From assembly GCA_963678705.1 (NCBI GenBank), contig OY783214.1, positions 8,494,001-8,558,000 on the forward strand: DNA of 64,000 nucleotides. Reading direction: 5' to 3'. This stretch comes from Panorpa germanica (Eukaryota > Arthropoda > Insecta > Mecoptera > Panorpidae). This document shows positions 52,345 to 64,000 of the stretch, one piece after another. The notes under the pieces are model-generated. The model was not told the origin of the DNA, searched no databases, and worked only from the letters and a program-made list of their open reading frames with translations. A program made the position numbers and the translations under genes. The first letter of the stretch is position 1. Each line of letters begins with the position of its first letter.

Positions 52345-52412
52345 TTATTAGGGGCGATAAAAGGCAACGTGTCTAGGAAGCCCGGTAAATCATATCAAAT
52401 AAATAATTAAAT
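52345..52412 (+). repeat. Dispersed repeat fragment, copy 2
   Basis: Partner of 1-66 (see there). It sits directly before the R3 copy at 52427, so both may belong to one larger old element. Confidence 0.4.
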
Positions 52413-52426
52413 ATTTATTATTCGTT

Positions 52427-52606
52427 TGTTTTGAAAATTACAAAAGTAGCATCACTAAATCCTCTGTAACTCGTAAACAAATAAACAGAATGTTATGAAA
52501 TTTTGACACATATCGTTTGAAAGTTGGTACTACCTAAAAATAATATAGATTTGTCAATAGTGCCGCCATCTATGTGTCATCCTACGAACTTATTGAATGA
52601 TGTGAT
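52427..52606 (+). repeat. Dispersed repeat family R3, copy 3
   Basis: Shares the words described for 13115-13263 and 42770-42945, including TAGCATCACTAAA, AACTCGTAAAC, CACATATCGTTTGAA and CATCCTACGAACTTATTGA. Confidence 0.65.
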
Positions 52607-54017
52607 ATATAAATATACTGCCACCATAGTTGTCTCTGATAGAACTTAATATAGGAAATAGGCCAACGCTAAGTAAATTAAATTATACAAAATACATATC
52701 TTCGGTAATAATGTATCACCGTTAAAAATGTTCTTAATTTTAATGCAAATTTAATAAACAAATGTGAATTAAAATGTAAGAACCAGTTATTAATTTTTTT
52801 TTAAGATGAATTTTTGTCTCAATTTGTTAAACAATTCTTTGAAAATGCACTGTATATGGTGTGAAAATTAATATACTAGAATCTGAATTTTTTTCAATAC
52901 CTGGTTCTAAAATATGCTTCAGAAACATTTTCAAATTTATAAAGTTTTTTTTAAGAGTGATATCTACAGTTTTACCCGATGAAAACATTATCCAATTAAC
53001 AGTCGAAGATAAGAAGGAACACACCGTCGTATCTCTATATATCTACTAGGTCAATTATTTATGTAATTAATGTTTGCTACAAAACATTCGTTTGCATTGT
53101 TTTCAATCCATACACCAAGTAAAGTGTTGCGATAGTTAAAATGGTTTTAGTTACAATTATTTATTGTGGCATCGAATTCAATAGCATGTTATAAAAAACC
53201 TGCATATATACACACATACACTCACACACACAAACAATATTTGCTATAAAAGAAGTTTGGTACTATTTCAATTTGTTTTGGTGTTGGTTTGTGTACAGCA
53301 ATGCGTGTTTTTTTTTACATAAACAAACATAAAATCAGTTTTGAATATATCAAACATAAATAAAACTTCTATCATGTATTTGTTTTTACTTTCATGTTCA
53401 TATTAAAATATAAATAACAACTAGGTATTTACTCGGTCTGAATTTCATCAAAACAGAAATATTAATATGCAAATGTTATGTAAAGGGAAGGGGGAATGAA
53501 GAGAGGGAGGGGGTAGTGTGTGTATAAAATTATTAATCCTTTCAATGTATTTACTTAACAATGTGTACTATAATTATAAATATAGAAATATGTAATTTGT
53601 TATGAGTCAGTTATTAAATTAAATGTAAAGAACCATGGGCGGCCGCATACGATTCACTCATAACTGCGCTCTCCTATAACTTTAGGGCATTATTGCTCTA
53701 TCCAACAAAGTTTGAACCGTAATGTTTGGTTGAAATCAGTGCGACTCCGACATGCGGCATCCCACGTTCCTATATTTTCCTTCATAAGTTGACGTTTTTT
53801 AGACTTGAGTTTACTAAATTTATTGAATTTTTATGGTCCAAACCAATGCGACATTCATATACAGTATATGCAACCTTAAAAATTCTACGAGGTATCTGGA
53901 TATTTTTATTGTTTTGTGCATTACCGACTGCCAGTCTTAAAAATATTCAATACAGAAATTTTTGTCTCTCTTTTCTAGAGACAAATTGTAAAGAATGCAT
54001 CTGACTGTTATTACTTA
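52607..54017. other. AT-rich non-coding stretch
   Basis: A 92-codon frame at 53726-54004 follows a GC-richer patch (53636-53770) but shows no domain. A purine-rich run lies at 53481-53520. No gene is supported. Confidence 0.5.
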
Positions 54018-54320
54018 TGCCGGTTTCACACCAGAGAGACAGTTTGGAAAACAGTTTTGTTGCCAAAAACCTAAACAAAATTATGTATTGTTTTATTTTA
54101 AAACAGTTCTGTGTTTCGAAAACAGACTGTTCACACTGAACAGACTAGTTATTTTTTTAGTGTTTTTCTGTGTGTTCGATAAAAATGAAAAACATGATAA
54201 ACCACAACTGACAAGCGCAAATGTTCACAAGAAACAAAACTGTGTGATCAAACCAAGCAGAGTAAAAAAAAGCGACAACAAACGTGTTTTCATTTGATCT
54301 TACCGACTACAGATGGGAAT
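54018..54320 (+). mobile_element. TGCCGG-ended MITE, copy C (right end missing)
   Basis: Begins TGCCGGTTTCACACCAGAGA after TTA and follows copies A and B through AAACAGTTCTGT, GTTCACACTGAACAG, CAAACCAAGCAGA, ACAACAAACGTGTTTTC and CTACAGATGGGAA, then stops matching near 54320. The right inverted repeat is absent, so it is truncated. The 100-codon frame inside is not a gene. Confidence 0.75.
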
Positions 54321-55054
54321 AGTAGTGCCTCACTGATTAAATTTCTTAGACGCAAGAGCTTTCGTAGAGGATCATCTACGTCACACTGGACTAAATATAC
54401 CGAACCGGGCGAGACTTGGTACTTTGGATATTATCATCAGTAAAGCTTTAAAACATCATAATGACAGATAATGGTCAATAGATTTGAACTGATTCGTGTA
54501 AGACGTAATAAATCATTCGCTGGTCTAAAGACAATCGTCGTCGATCTGTTGGTTGAATGGTTTGTAACAGCATGCTGTGGGGAGAGGGGGCTAAGAGGAG
54601 GACGTAGACACAGACGTAGACATGAATGTAGATATAAACTTATTCGATTTGGATTTCACGTAACATTTACTTTAATGCATTGTCTCGTTTTATATCAAAT
54701 GTGGGTTCATTTGTTTATGGTCAGAGCAGACAGTGAGTATTTTATTTGAATCAAAAAGAGATTTATTATTATAAGTCTTTTTAAAAGTTAGAAACATTTT
54801 TTTAAATAAGTTTATTTTTTCAATATCGGTAAAGATAATTACGAGTATCAGCTAAAACTGATAATATGTAAGGTTTATTTATCATAAGAAAGTTTACCTT
54901 TTAATATATTTTTTTAAGATTTATATATTGTAAAAGTACAAAACAAAAATAATTTTTGGACATGAATTGTAAAAAAATTTATTGAAATTTGGACAGAACA
55001 ACGCTAGTATAAAATAAAGTATTTTACTGACTCTAAATATATTTTTAAAAAAAT
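54321..55054. other. Non-coding stretch with a GC-richer patch
   Basis: 54340-54640 is GC-richer and holds a 92-codon frame (54471-54749) with an arginine-rich run from repeated GACGTAGACAC words. No domain or splice context supports an exon. Confidence 0.45.
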
Positions 55055-55530
55055 ACACAAGAAACATTAGAAGAATCGCGAGATTTAGATTGAGTAACAA
55101 AGAGAAAGGAAGCAGATACTGGGCAAATGGAAAGCAAAGGATATGTAGGGTGTGCGGAACGGAGGTAGAAACGCTGTAGCACAATAAGTTTTCATGTGAA
55201 AAATAGGCAAAAAGCGAAAAGAATATTATGCGATTATTAAAGGGAGGCAGTGAACAGAAAAGGTGTATAAAAGAGATAGAGAACAGGAGCGAGGGAAGAG
55301 AAGGAATGGCAGAATAGAAACAGGAGGGAGAGTAGCAGGAAGAGTGAAGCAGTAAGGGTTTAAATTTATATGTTTTGTGTTTTTATTTTTCTTTTGGAAG
55401 GAGTGAGAATGTTTAGATATAATAAAAATCACAAATGTAATTAAGCGCAATGATATGTAGTTTAATGATTTAAGGCAGAAGAATGTTGTGCCTAAAGGCA
55501 AAAACATTAAAAATAAATAATAATAATAAT
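55055..55530 (+). mobile_element. LINE 3' fragment with zinc-knuckle C-terminus, copy b
   Basis: Reads NIRRIARFRLSNKEKGSRYW then RICRVCG and, after an in-frame stop at 55177, H..F.C, completing a degraded CCHC knuckle. Next comes LLKGGSEQKRC, which matches LLKGGSEGRRW in the copy at 59068-59765 and links the two. The non-coding end (CTTTTGGAAGGAGTGAGAATG, GCCTAAAGGCAAAAACATT, then TAATAATAAT) matches copy a at 35474-35619 closely. An R1/I-like LINE cut at its 5' side is the best reading. Confidence 0.78.
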
Positions 55531-57029
55531 ATATTCAAAATATAAACTCTAAACAAAAACACTACAACAAACGTTTGTGAACTAAAACATAAAATTAAAA
55601 CTAAAACTTGCAATTAAAAGAATACGTGTAGTAATTAAAACGACAGGTCTTAATAGGAGAACAGTTATATTTGATCCGAGGGGAACTCGGTGGCCTCTAC
55701 GTCTCTTTAATTATTTATAATTAAAAATTATCTGAAGTTTTTCCACTTCCATTTGTTTTTCACTTGTAAAATAACGAACAAAGGTGTGTTAAATACCATA
55801 GATAAAATATTTGATATTTAATATAATGTTGTTCCTTTTTTTTCTTTGTATTTTGAAGGAATTGAGGGAAAGGAGAGGATAAAAGAGAAGTTGCATGAGC
55901 CCCCATTGCCCCAGGGGAAAGTCGTTACCGTGAAGTACCATTAGGTGATACCAAAACACACTGAAATAAAATAAACTGTTATTTTCATTGTTTAAGATTA
56001 CTAAATTATTCACTTCCCTTCGCTGGAAAAAAGGTACTCGATCTTTGCCGAGTGTTTGCTTGAATAAAAAAAACCTTTTGATGTATTATAGGGATTTATG
56101 TAAGTATGTATGTGTTTTGTGTGTGTATGCGTGTTGTGTATTGTGTTGTACGTTTCAAAAAGTATTTAGAATGAATAAAGAGTAGTCTTGTTAATTAAAA
56201 TTATACAATAAGTATTATTATTGTTTCGTTAATTTTTTTTAAATTCTTCTTTCTTAACAGGTTGACGTGTTATTTTTATTATATTAAAAACATATTGGGG
56301 AAAACGTCTTAAATTGTTCCTTTTTTTATTATAATTTGACAGGCTTCTTAGGGCAACAGCTCTTATATTTCTTTGGTAGTAACAATTATAGAAATGAATG
56401 ATATTTTACATCTAAGTACTTAGCAGATTATAAAGAAATTACATCATTTCAAAGTCAAAACGTTAAATATTATATTAGAAAAAGTGCAAATTAAAAACAA
56501 ATGATATATACATTAATAATACACGAATTATTTTTGTATGAGCTTTAACAACATCCATATCTGACTATTATTATTTAGCTTAGTAAAAAACTGACTTGCT
56601 GTTTTCGCCGAGGTTATCCAAACCTTTGTCAATTTAAAATTTTAGCGGGTTACAATTTTCTATATGAGAGGTTGCAGGCTAATAACTTTCACACATGCTA
56701 GTCTGCATTAAGCTAATTCCAAGATTCATTTTCTACTTCTAATATTGACTATTGTCTTGCTGTGCAATCTTACACCTCCAACCTTACTACAAGCTAATTA
56801 AAGTGTTATATTGCGTTACATTTTCTATCTAATTAGGCATGAAATAAATATTATTATAAAATGTACCTTATGTATACCTGTTTCATGAATATATTCATGG
56901 CGTATGAATTTTATTACAGGTTAAAATAGATTAAATTTATTTTACAATAATATTCGTTTTATCCCACATACAAGTATTGGAGATTGCAAGTCATATGCCG
57001 CTATCAAATGATGCTACGAACACCTTCCA
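55531..57029. other. AT-rich non-coding stretch
   Basis: A strong acceptor (ATTCTTCTTTCTTAACAG) ends at 56260 and is followed by GTTGAC, which is not a good donor. No exon was recognised. Confidence 0.5.
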
Positions 57030-57310
57030 ACGTTAGTCGATGCTGGAACTAAGTGTATTCAATGTCATGTGTCCAACGTTCACGTTGGAAGAAGTTCGGG
57101 TTGTTGTGTTTTGACCCGCGCCAAAAGGGATTTTTCTACCCCCACCACAAACTTGATCCACTGTTGCACGAATCTTCCACAAAGGAAGGTTTTACTTTGA
57201 AGTTTTATTTATTTACTTGAAAGTTTTTGTTAAACAGTGTCAGTGTCAGTGCTAAATTAATAATTTCAACAAATTAATAAAATAAATAAATCATTCATGC
57301 CATGTCAATC
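57030..57310 (+). repeat. Dispersed repeat family R5, copy b
   Basis: Matches copy c through GCCAAAAG.GATTTTTCTACCC, CTTGATCCA, GCACGAATC, ACTTGAAAGTTTTTGTTAA, CAGTGTCAGTGTCA and CAACAAATTAATAAAATAAA. It carries CCAACGTTCACGTTGG near the left end and diverges from the others at its right end. Confidence 0.65.
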
Positions 57311-59067
57311 AAATTTGTCAATTTAATTGAAATATGTCAATTCTGTTGCACTCTGAGAACACGACTGTATTTGGACAATTTCTTTAGTCTTTGCATTATA
57401 AAACATTGAATAAACAGAGACAGCGTGCGCCATACGTTCCCAGATCGCTATAAATTTCATTTTACGTAAAATGAATTCATTCAGTGTATAATTTTACAAT
57501 TAATCATATGTTTAATTAAACAAAGCATACGTAGAATTAAGAGTATGTAATAATATCAACCAACTAATTATTATTATATTAAACATTTTATTCTTTTAAT
57601 TATATTATAATTTAATTATAAAACTTTTAGAAATAATACAAAATAATAATGAAAAATTTTCATTAAATCTGTAACTTTACAAAAATATTTTTCATATTTT
57701 CAATTAGTAGCTTCCGTCTACATCGTACATAATTACATCAAAGGTAATTTACATAAAACTCCAACAAATGACTTTATATGAGCGAGAGTAGAAGAGAACA
57801 GACCAGACCAGACCAGGGAACATAGTCGGGTATTCCTCGTTTATTTAAACGTAAATTTCCTGTCCCCAGCTACAAATTTAAGTGACAATTTTGTTTGATA
57901 TTAATGTCCTAGCATTTAACTTTCATATAATAATTCGTTATATAAACATTAGTAAAACGTGTTACTGTCACACAGCATGCACTTGTCGTCGTTAGAACGT
58001 TAGACAAGGACAGGGGCAATGGCGCAGGGGGATGGTAAAGAGGAATATATTACTCTTACACCAGGAGTCTGTGCACCGGAGTAATCGTCGGGCTTTGGAG
58101 GAGTTGTAAACCTTTTCATAGTTAGCAGTAAATAAATATCAATCACTTTTACTCTAATTCTATTTCTTTAAATAAATATTCTAGTAGAAACTACCCTTGC
58201 TTTTAATATAGTGTAAAAATGTGTATCCCTATATGGGCCCGACTTTTGTAAATTATTTATCATTACAATTTGTGCATTTGTGACTAAAAGCTATGAACTA
58301 AGGCGTAGAAGAAAGATATTATCCTTAAAGATATGTGTTGCTGTCATATTTGACAGACTTTGTTTACAAAAGCGTCACTTTTTTCATCGAAATCGTTCCA
58401 TCGTTGACAGACCTGTGTACATGACCATGCTTTAAAAGGACCCACTAATTTTGTTAGTCACCAGTATTTCTTTTTCATGATATTTATTTCATTCTCAACA
58501 CTGTCTTAAAATATTAAATAAGAACATTTATAATTGATGAAAATATAACGTTCCCAATTGATAATACTTCGATAGTCCTGATTATTTGTAGTAATATTAC
58601 GTTGTCGTCCGTATCCGTATGTTGTCGACCCCGGTGAAGTGGAATACAGTGGTCTGTTATATAAACATGAGGATGTATACCCGAGTGACCAAGTGTACTT
58701 TACTTATCATATATCATATTTGCCATCTGCAGAACGAAACGAAGAAAATCACTAACCAGGCAAGCATCCTCCATATCTCTCTCCACAGGAGTCATACAAT
58801 ATGTTATTGGACTAGCTTTGTTGAAATCTGTTCATGCACTTCCGTCCACATCTTTACGGTATTTGCATTTTATTAAACATACTCGTATATTTGAACGAAG
58901 GAATAATGATTACTAACTCAAGAGATTGACTCCGATGCTCTTTCTATCAAATATTTTAAACACGGATGTTGAATTTCAAATTGAAGGACGTTGAAAATTG
59001 ACAATGATTTATATTATATCATAAATTTCATGCCTAATTCGTGAGTAATATTACCAGATTACTAATT
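57311..59067. other. AT-rich non-coding stretch
   Basis: Three GACCA units lie near 57802-57818. A small GC-richer spot at 58005-58100 has a 21-codon frame from a good-context ATG (58020) ending at 58083, with no support as a gene. The 85-codon frame at 58619-58876 has no domain. Confidence 0.5.
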
Positions 59068-59765
59068 ATTTATTATATTAGTTGTATGCTTTTCGGCTTT
59101 ACAATCTACATTATTATATTTCTTAATGCATTTCATATAAATTCAAAGTTAAAAACTAATCTTAAACTATTCTAGACTATTACTACTTTGAATAGTACTT
59201 TCTGTTTCTTCTTTTCTTGATCCTCTCTCTTCATGTCCCCCACTCCTCCTTTATTTACACCGTTTCCTGCTTCTCCTTCCTTATTGCCTGTATCTTCATC
59301 TATCACCTCTTGCGTTCCTTGTCTCCTCTCGACAAACCCTCTATTATCTTCTCACTATACTTCCTGCCTTCTTTCTTCGTTTTCACTTCTCCACTTATGC
59401 CTATTACAGGCATAAACGCTCTATCTTTACTATTTCCTCTTGACTCTCTTACTTTACTATTTCTTCTAGCCTCTCTTCCTTTACTTTTTATTATTGTCTC
59501 TATCTCCGTCATCCACCTCTTGTCCTTATCTCCTTTCCGAAAATCCTCTATTTTTCTTTACTGAAGTTTAACTGTTTCCTCGCTACTTCTTTCTTTCTCC
59601 TGCTTCCCTTCACTGCCTGTTTTAGTACTTCCTCTCTCTTCATGTTCCTTATGCAACCCAGCTACAAGCTTATTTATTGTCCTGTTTTTTCTTTCCTTTT
59701 TTTCTATTTCCGCCATCCACCTCCTTCCTTCACTGCCTCCCTTTAATAGCTGACCAGATTACTAT
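59068..59765 (-). mobile_element. LINE 3' fragment (R1/I-like family), copy c
   Basis: On the minus strand it opens with LLKGGSEGRRWMAEIEKRKE (same as copy b). It continues as a purine-rich tract with frames including RKYSEKIIEGLSRGDKERKR (same as copy e), and ends with TATGAAATGCATTAAG and ATTGTAAAGCCGAAAAGCAT. Several stops and frame changes interrupt it. The plus-strand frames at 59217-59564 are antisense shadows. Because it overlaps both b and e, it shows that they belong to one LINE family. Confidence 0.65.
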
Positions 59766-61729
59766 ATTAGGTATTGTTTTATAAAAAACTTAGCAATGTT
59801 TGATCTAATCCTATTTTATTGTTATATAGCCATTGTAAAAGCCTTTAACTGTTACGAAATATTCTTTAGCTTACTTCTTAGACAAATTCTTAAGGATTAT
59901 TATTTGTTGCATCAAAATTTAAGTAAGAAAAGATAGTTCAAAAACGAGTCCCGCAAAATTTTACCAACAATAATTAGAATTCTGTAAAAAATTAATTATA
60001 AACTTTATATCATATTGCATTTGAATGCATAAATTATAGTTTACAAGGATCAAAATTTTTCCTTACAGATCTAAACATAATAAACCAAATTCAATTAAAA
60101 GAAATTAACTTCAGGCGAATATGACCTTGTCATTGAAATCGCCTCAAATTCTAAAATAATAAAAAAAAGGATCTAAATCTTTCTTATTAATACTAAATTT
60201 TTGCACTAGTTCTTGTAAAAGTATATTTTAAAAATGTTAAATTGTATTGTTATAATTATGATATTGGTTATGTCGAATGATGTCAAGGCAAGGGTCAAGC
60301 GTATATTTATTTTTAAAAAATATTGAAACAGTTCACAATACCTTATATATTAAATAAAATCGTTTCCATAACAAGTAGGTTTTGTAATATTAGATATACG
60401 TTAAATTCACGTTACTGTGATTAGTGATTAATATAGATGATTATGAATGTAGCTGTGGAATCTTAATGTTTACAACTTAATAACTTAAATCCAGTATCAT
60501 TTATTTAATATTCGACCAGCGAACTCTTAAATGAAACTTGTCTATGAATTTACTAATTCAATGAAGATCTTTTTAAAATCTGTGAATTTTCAACATTCCG
60601 TTTGCTGTTTGTAAAGATGTTATATAATAGAAATAGCTTGTTGAAACTAACAACAAATATATATATATATATATATACATATACGAATAAGTTGGTTGTC
60701 TTGCTGAGTCCCCATCCTTGTCCCCTATTGCAAGCCATTTGAATATTCGTTTTCTATATAAAATCTATATGGATCTGTTTCACAATATAAACTATAGCAA
60801 TACTCATCCTCGCACGAACTTCAGGGTTGTTTGGGTTACTTGTGTTTGATTCCAGGAGGAAACTATAGTCGACTCCAGAGGGTTTGGTTAGGTATCTGGT
60901 AGGTATTTTCGAGGTACATTAGATCAGGTTCTCGCTTCAACGATTGAATAGGGCTGATAGGACTGGGGGTCCTTTGATCAGTACTGTGTGAACGTAATAA
61001 CCTCTCTATCAGCATATATCTGTGTAGTGCCTTCTCCGTAGTGCCTACTACGACTACCCGATGCTTAGTGCTTAGTCTTTATATAAACATTTTACTTTAT
61101 ATATTGGAATGGTATGGTAAAGAAAAATCTTTCATCATTGTTTATAAATATATCAGCTGAAAACCTTATTTAAACTGCAATCAAAAACTACCATGAGATA
61201 TAAAAATGAGAAGACAAAGTGTATATAAATAGCGGAAACACGGAAAGAAGAATCGTTAGAGAGCATTGATGCTTGTCAACAGACTGTTGTATATTCGCGT
61301 TGGATTTATCCCGGGTTATTAAATAAATCGGTTGTACAAAATTTACAATTTTTTTTTAATAATAATTCACGGGCTTCATTCATTATTACACCTATACTTT
61401 TAAACCGGCTATATTCCATATCCTGTCTATCACTAAGCACACTGGCCACCTCGGATATCTATTTACGATTTTAATAACACGTTTTATTCAGGATTAAATA
61501 ATGATACCATATTCCAATAATTTAAAATATTTTAATGTCTTTTGCATTTATCTGTTTATTGGCAAGGTAATAGGTAAAAAATATTACTTTAAGTAATACA
61601 TAAGTTTACTTTTTGTAATTAGGAAAATGTAAACATCTTTTTTGACGATACTAAATAATTCCATCAGAAATAGTTGAATATGTTTTAGATCTTCAAATTT
61701 CATAACTATAAAATATCTATAAATAGTAA
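59766..61729. other. AT-rich non-coding stretch with minor repeats
   Basis: 60232-60300 loosely resembles the LINE-like tails at 5333 and 9913 (TATGTCGAATGATGTCAAGGC). A (TA)n run lies at 60657-60679. 60780-61080 is GC-richer; GTGTTTGATTCCAGG at 60842-60856 resembles a polymerase III B box, but no A box was found. No gene was recognised. Confidence 0.45.
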
Positions 61730-61971
61730 GGGCGTCCGCAAATGAGGCGACTGGTTGCAAACCTTAGCCCCGAATCTGCCCGATCCGAATGAGAATGGAA
61801 CTGTGTTGTTAGTGAGAGAACGAACGTGTATACGAGTGAGAGAAAACACACGATACGAATGATAGAAAACTGATTTAAAACTGGTATTGAGCATAATTTG
61901 GGCGACTGTATTTGTATGTCGCAGAGCATGCTTTTGATGGTGACATCATAAGCAGAGATGTGCACAAATAT
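61730..61971 (-). mobile_element. GGCCCTCCGC MITE, truncated copy
   Basis: Mirror-orientation relative of 7285-7659. It starts GGGCGTCCGCAAATGAGGCG after TAA (61727-61729) and continues through GGTTGCAAACCTTAGCCCCG, CGTGTATACGAGTGAG and GCATGCTTTTGATGGTGACA, stopping near CACAAATA. The far terminus is missing. Minus-strand frames here (61706-61965) are not genes. Confidence 0.75.
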
Positions 61972-61977
61972 TACTAC

Positions 61978-62216
61978 ATCGTGCCAAAAGTGATTTTTCT
62001 ACCCTTACCACACACTTGATCCAAATGTCATGCACAGCAGCACGAATCGTCCAACATTGGAAGGTTCTAAACTTTAAGTTTCTTTATGTACTTGAAAGTT
62101 TTTGTTAAACAGTGTCAGTGTCAATAATATCAACAAATTAATAAAATAAATAAATCATTCGGATCAAACATTCGTTCCACTGTGTAGTAGGAAAATTGCA
62201 ATGTCAATCTTCCAAT
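61978..62216 (+). repeat. Dispersed repeat family R5, copy c
   Basis: Aligned with copies a and b (see those entries). It begins within a few bases of the truncated MITE end, so either one element inserted next to the other or both were joined by a deletion. Confidence 0.7.
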
Positions 62217-63867
62217 ATTTGAGGCCAGCATTTGAATCAAACCTTCACCACATCGTCCGGAGCCCGATTAAAACCCGATATAACCCAAATAAAAAACCCA
62301 AATGGCTAAACTTTCACGAAATAAAAAGATTTATGTTATATTTAAAACCACAAACCTTTTAAATTCACATATTTGCTTTTAAATAATGTTTCATGTATTT
62401 CTCATTAATTAAATAATTATAAAATATATTATAACTTGTATCTAGTGCTAATAATCGTCTAGTTTTGAATCCAATTACACTGAACAAGTGAACTGTAACA
62501 ACAACTAAACACTTATAATTCAAATACTCGTATATTACCTCTAACGTATATAAACATCAAATATCTTAGCCACATCACTTTATTTATAGTAATCTTCCTT
62601 CATGCGAAAACATCGTTAGTCTCTTGAGAACTCTATGTTAATTACTAAAACTCTTACAGTGAACGATACCCCTTGACTGGATGAGTCTCTATCCAATCGT
62701 AAATACATTATACATAAGACCAGGACGAGACTAGGACAAAGACAAAAACCCACACCAACTATCAAATATACTCATATGTACAGTCGTAACCACATTTGTA
62801 TTATTCCGCACTTTGTATTTAGGAGTATATGAATATAATATCAGTTACGAATGAATAAATATTATTTTTTTAGTAAGCAGAAATACCCATTGATTGTAAC
62901 AACTTTCAAGAAACTTTATTTTCCTTTTGATTTTAAATATATAGTTATTTTTACGCGCCAAAATTGAAAAACAATTAATATTTAATAGGTATTAACATTT
63001 GAATGCCTAAATGCATTGAAGCGTATTTTTACATGTTGTACCAGTGATAAAATGAAATTGAAATAAACTTACAATATGCTCTGGATAGTGAATCCGTCCA
63101 CAGGAACTCCACGTGTAAAAGAAATCTATTTAAAAGAAGCAATGACTTCTATATGATAATTATTTAATAATAAAACATTATATTAGAAAAAACATTAGAA
63201 AAAAACAAAACCTTTGTAATTCTAGACGCAGCGTAGAAAGCACGTCCACTCGATTCAGCACGCACATTAAAACTAACTGAATTTTCTAAAAAATATTTAT
63301 AATATACATATTTCTTTTAAAAAGTTAGTTAATTACCCGTCCCCCTAATCACGTGATTACTCTAAAAACAAACGGGGATTGGTTGTGCAAAAAAATTCAA
63401 CCAATCACCGATCTCAAAATCTAAATGTACACAAGCTCAATAAATAAATCAAAAAAAATATTTAAATACCCATAATTAATTTAGCACAATTAATGAAATA
63501 ATGGTACATGGATGAAACTGGAATGTTGAAACAAAATAAGGTCAAAGCAATAAATAATCTATAAATAGAATATTATGACAGGTGTACAAAAATGTTACAA
63601 TTTAAAAGTTAAAATGTAATGTTTAAAGAGTTTTAAACGTACTCTAATTTCCTAATATTGTTTTTAAAATGCAGATGTTTTTTAAATATCTTTGTTCCCA
63701 GATTTATTTATATTTATAATTTTTTTAAGTTTTTAAAAATCTATCATTCTGTTTAAAGTTGCGCGATGTTGCCACATTTAGCAAATTTATTTTATAAATA
63801 TGTTGTGAATATTTTTTTAACTATATATTATGTAAAAAAATTTTTAAATTTGATTATGATGTTGTGA
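62217..63867. other. AT-rich non-coding stretch
   Basis: No gene or repeat was recognised. Confidence 0.6.
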
Positions 63868-64000
63868 CACACAGTGGTCTAGAGCATTGATGCTTGATGC
63901 ATAGACTGCTGTCTTCGGGCTCGATCCTCGGACCAGAGTTATACTAACTGAAGTTGATTGTTATTAAGTTATATTGATTCTGTACTTACATACTCGTACT
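63868..64000 (+). mobile_element. tRNA-like SINE, cut by the window edge
   Basis: AGTGGTCTAGAGCATTG resembles a tRNA D-arm with A box, and GGGCTCGATCCTCGG about 35 bases further resembles the B box. A non-tRNA body follows to the end of the window. A true tRNA gene is unlikely because the 5' part does not pair with the sequence after the B box. AGAGCATTGATGCTTG recurs at about 61259, where the B box is not evident. Confidence 0.5.

Noticed and set aside
56243-56266. Strong acceptor tract followed by GTTGAC, considered as another ratchet site
   Set aside because: GTTGAC lacks the +3 purine and +5 G of a usable donor; only the acceptor half is convincing.
58020-58085. 21-codon frame from an ATG in good context
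   Set aside because: Too short, no donor at its end and no recognisable peptide; chance is likely.
61240-61345. Promoter-like TATAAATAG followed by an AATAAA-containing segment, suggesting a solo LTR
   Set aside because: No paired ends, target duplication, primer-binding site or internal coding sequence of an LTR element could be found, so no such element is called.

Overview
The window looks like 64 kb of intronic or intergenic DNA from an insect-like arthropod. It is strongly AT-rich and full of stop codons in every frame. Its transposon mix is typical of arthropods: mariner and DD41D-type Tc1/mariner relatives, AT-target Helitrons ending in CTAG, several TIR mini-elements (MITEs), 3' stubs of R1/I-like LINEs and tRNA-like SINEs. 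The species cannot be named from the sequence. No complete host gene, tRNA, rRNA or CRISPR array was recognised, and most longer open frames are chance frames or repeat fragments.

Layout. 1-19 kb: mostly unique AT-rich DNA with a deleted mariner (3719-4202), a 375-bp TIR element (7285-7659), LINE tails, a tRNA-like SINE (about 11470) and a hAT-like MITE (16690-16838). 19-32 kb: a Helitron (19987-20338) that split a (TA)n tract, LINE stubs, a perfect hairpin (25021-25060), a long (TA)n tract (29033-29176) and two GC-richer islands that might be exons. 33-48 kb: two more Helitrons (39635-39981 minus, 43052-43384 plus), two copies of a TGCCGG-ended MITE and several unclassified dispersed repeats. 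49-64 kb: an internally deleted DD41D-type element (49473-50377), a third TGCCGG MITE, LINE stubs on both strands, further repeat fragments and a tRNA-like SINE cut by the window edge.

The signal most likely to be functional is not a protein gene. Two places on the plus strand, 8672 and 41427, carry a branch-point-like motif and pyrimidine tract, then an acceptor AG fused directly to a donor GTGAGT. This is the layout of recursive-splicing (ratchet) sites known from giant introns of flies and vertebrates. Each is followed at exon-like distance by a second strong donor (8715 and 41578). Together with the lack of recognisable exons, this suggests that the window lies inside a very long intron of a plus-strand gene.

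A second unexplained signal is the 8-mer TACGAGTA/TACTCGTA. I counted 24 copies by eye, 12 in each orientation, almost all outside recognised repeats, against about two expected from base composition.
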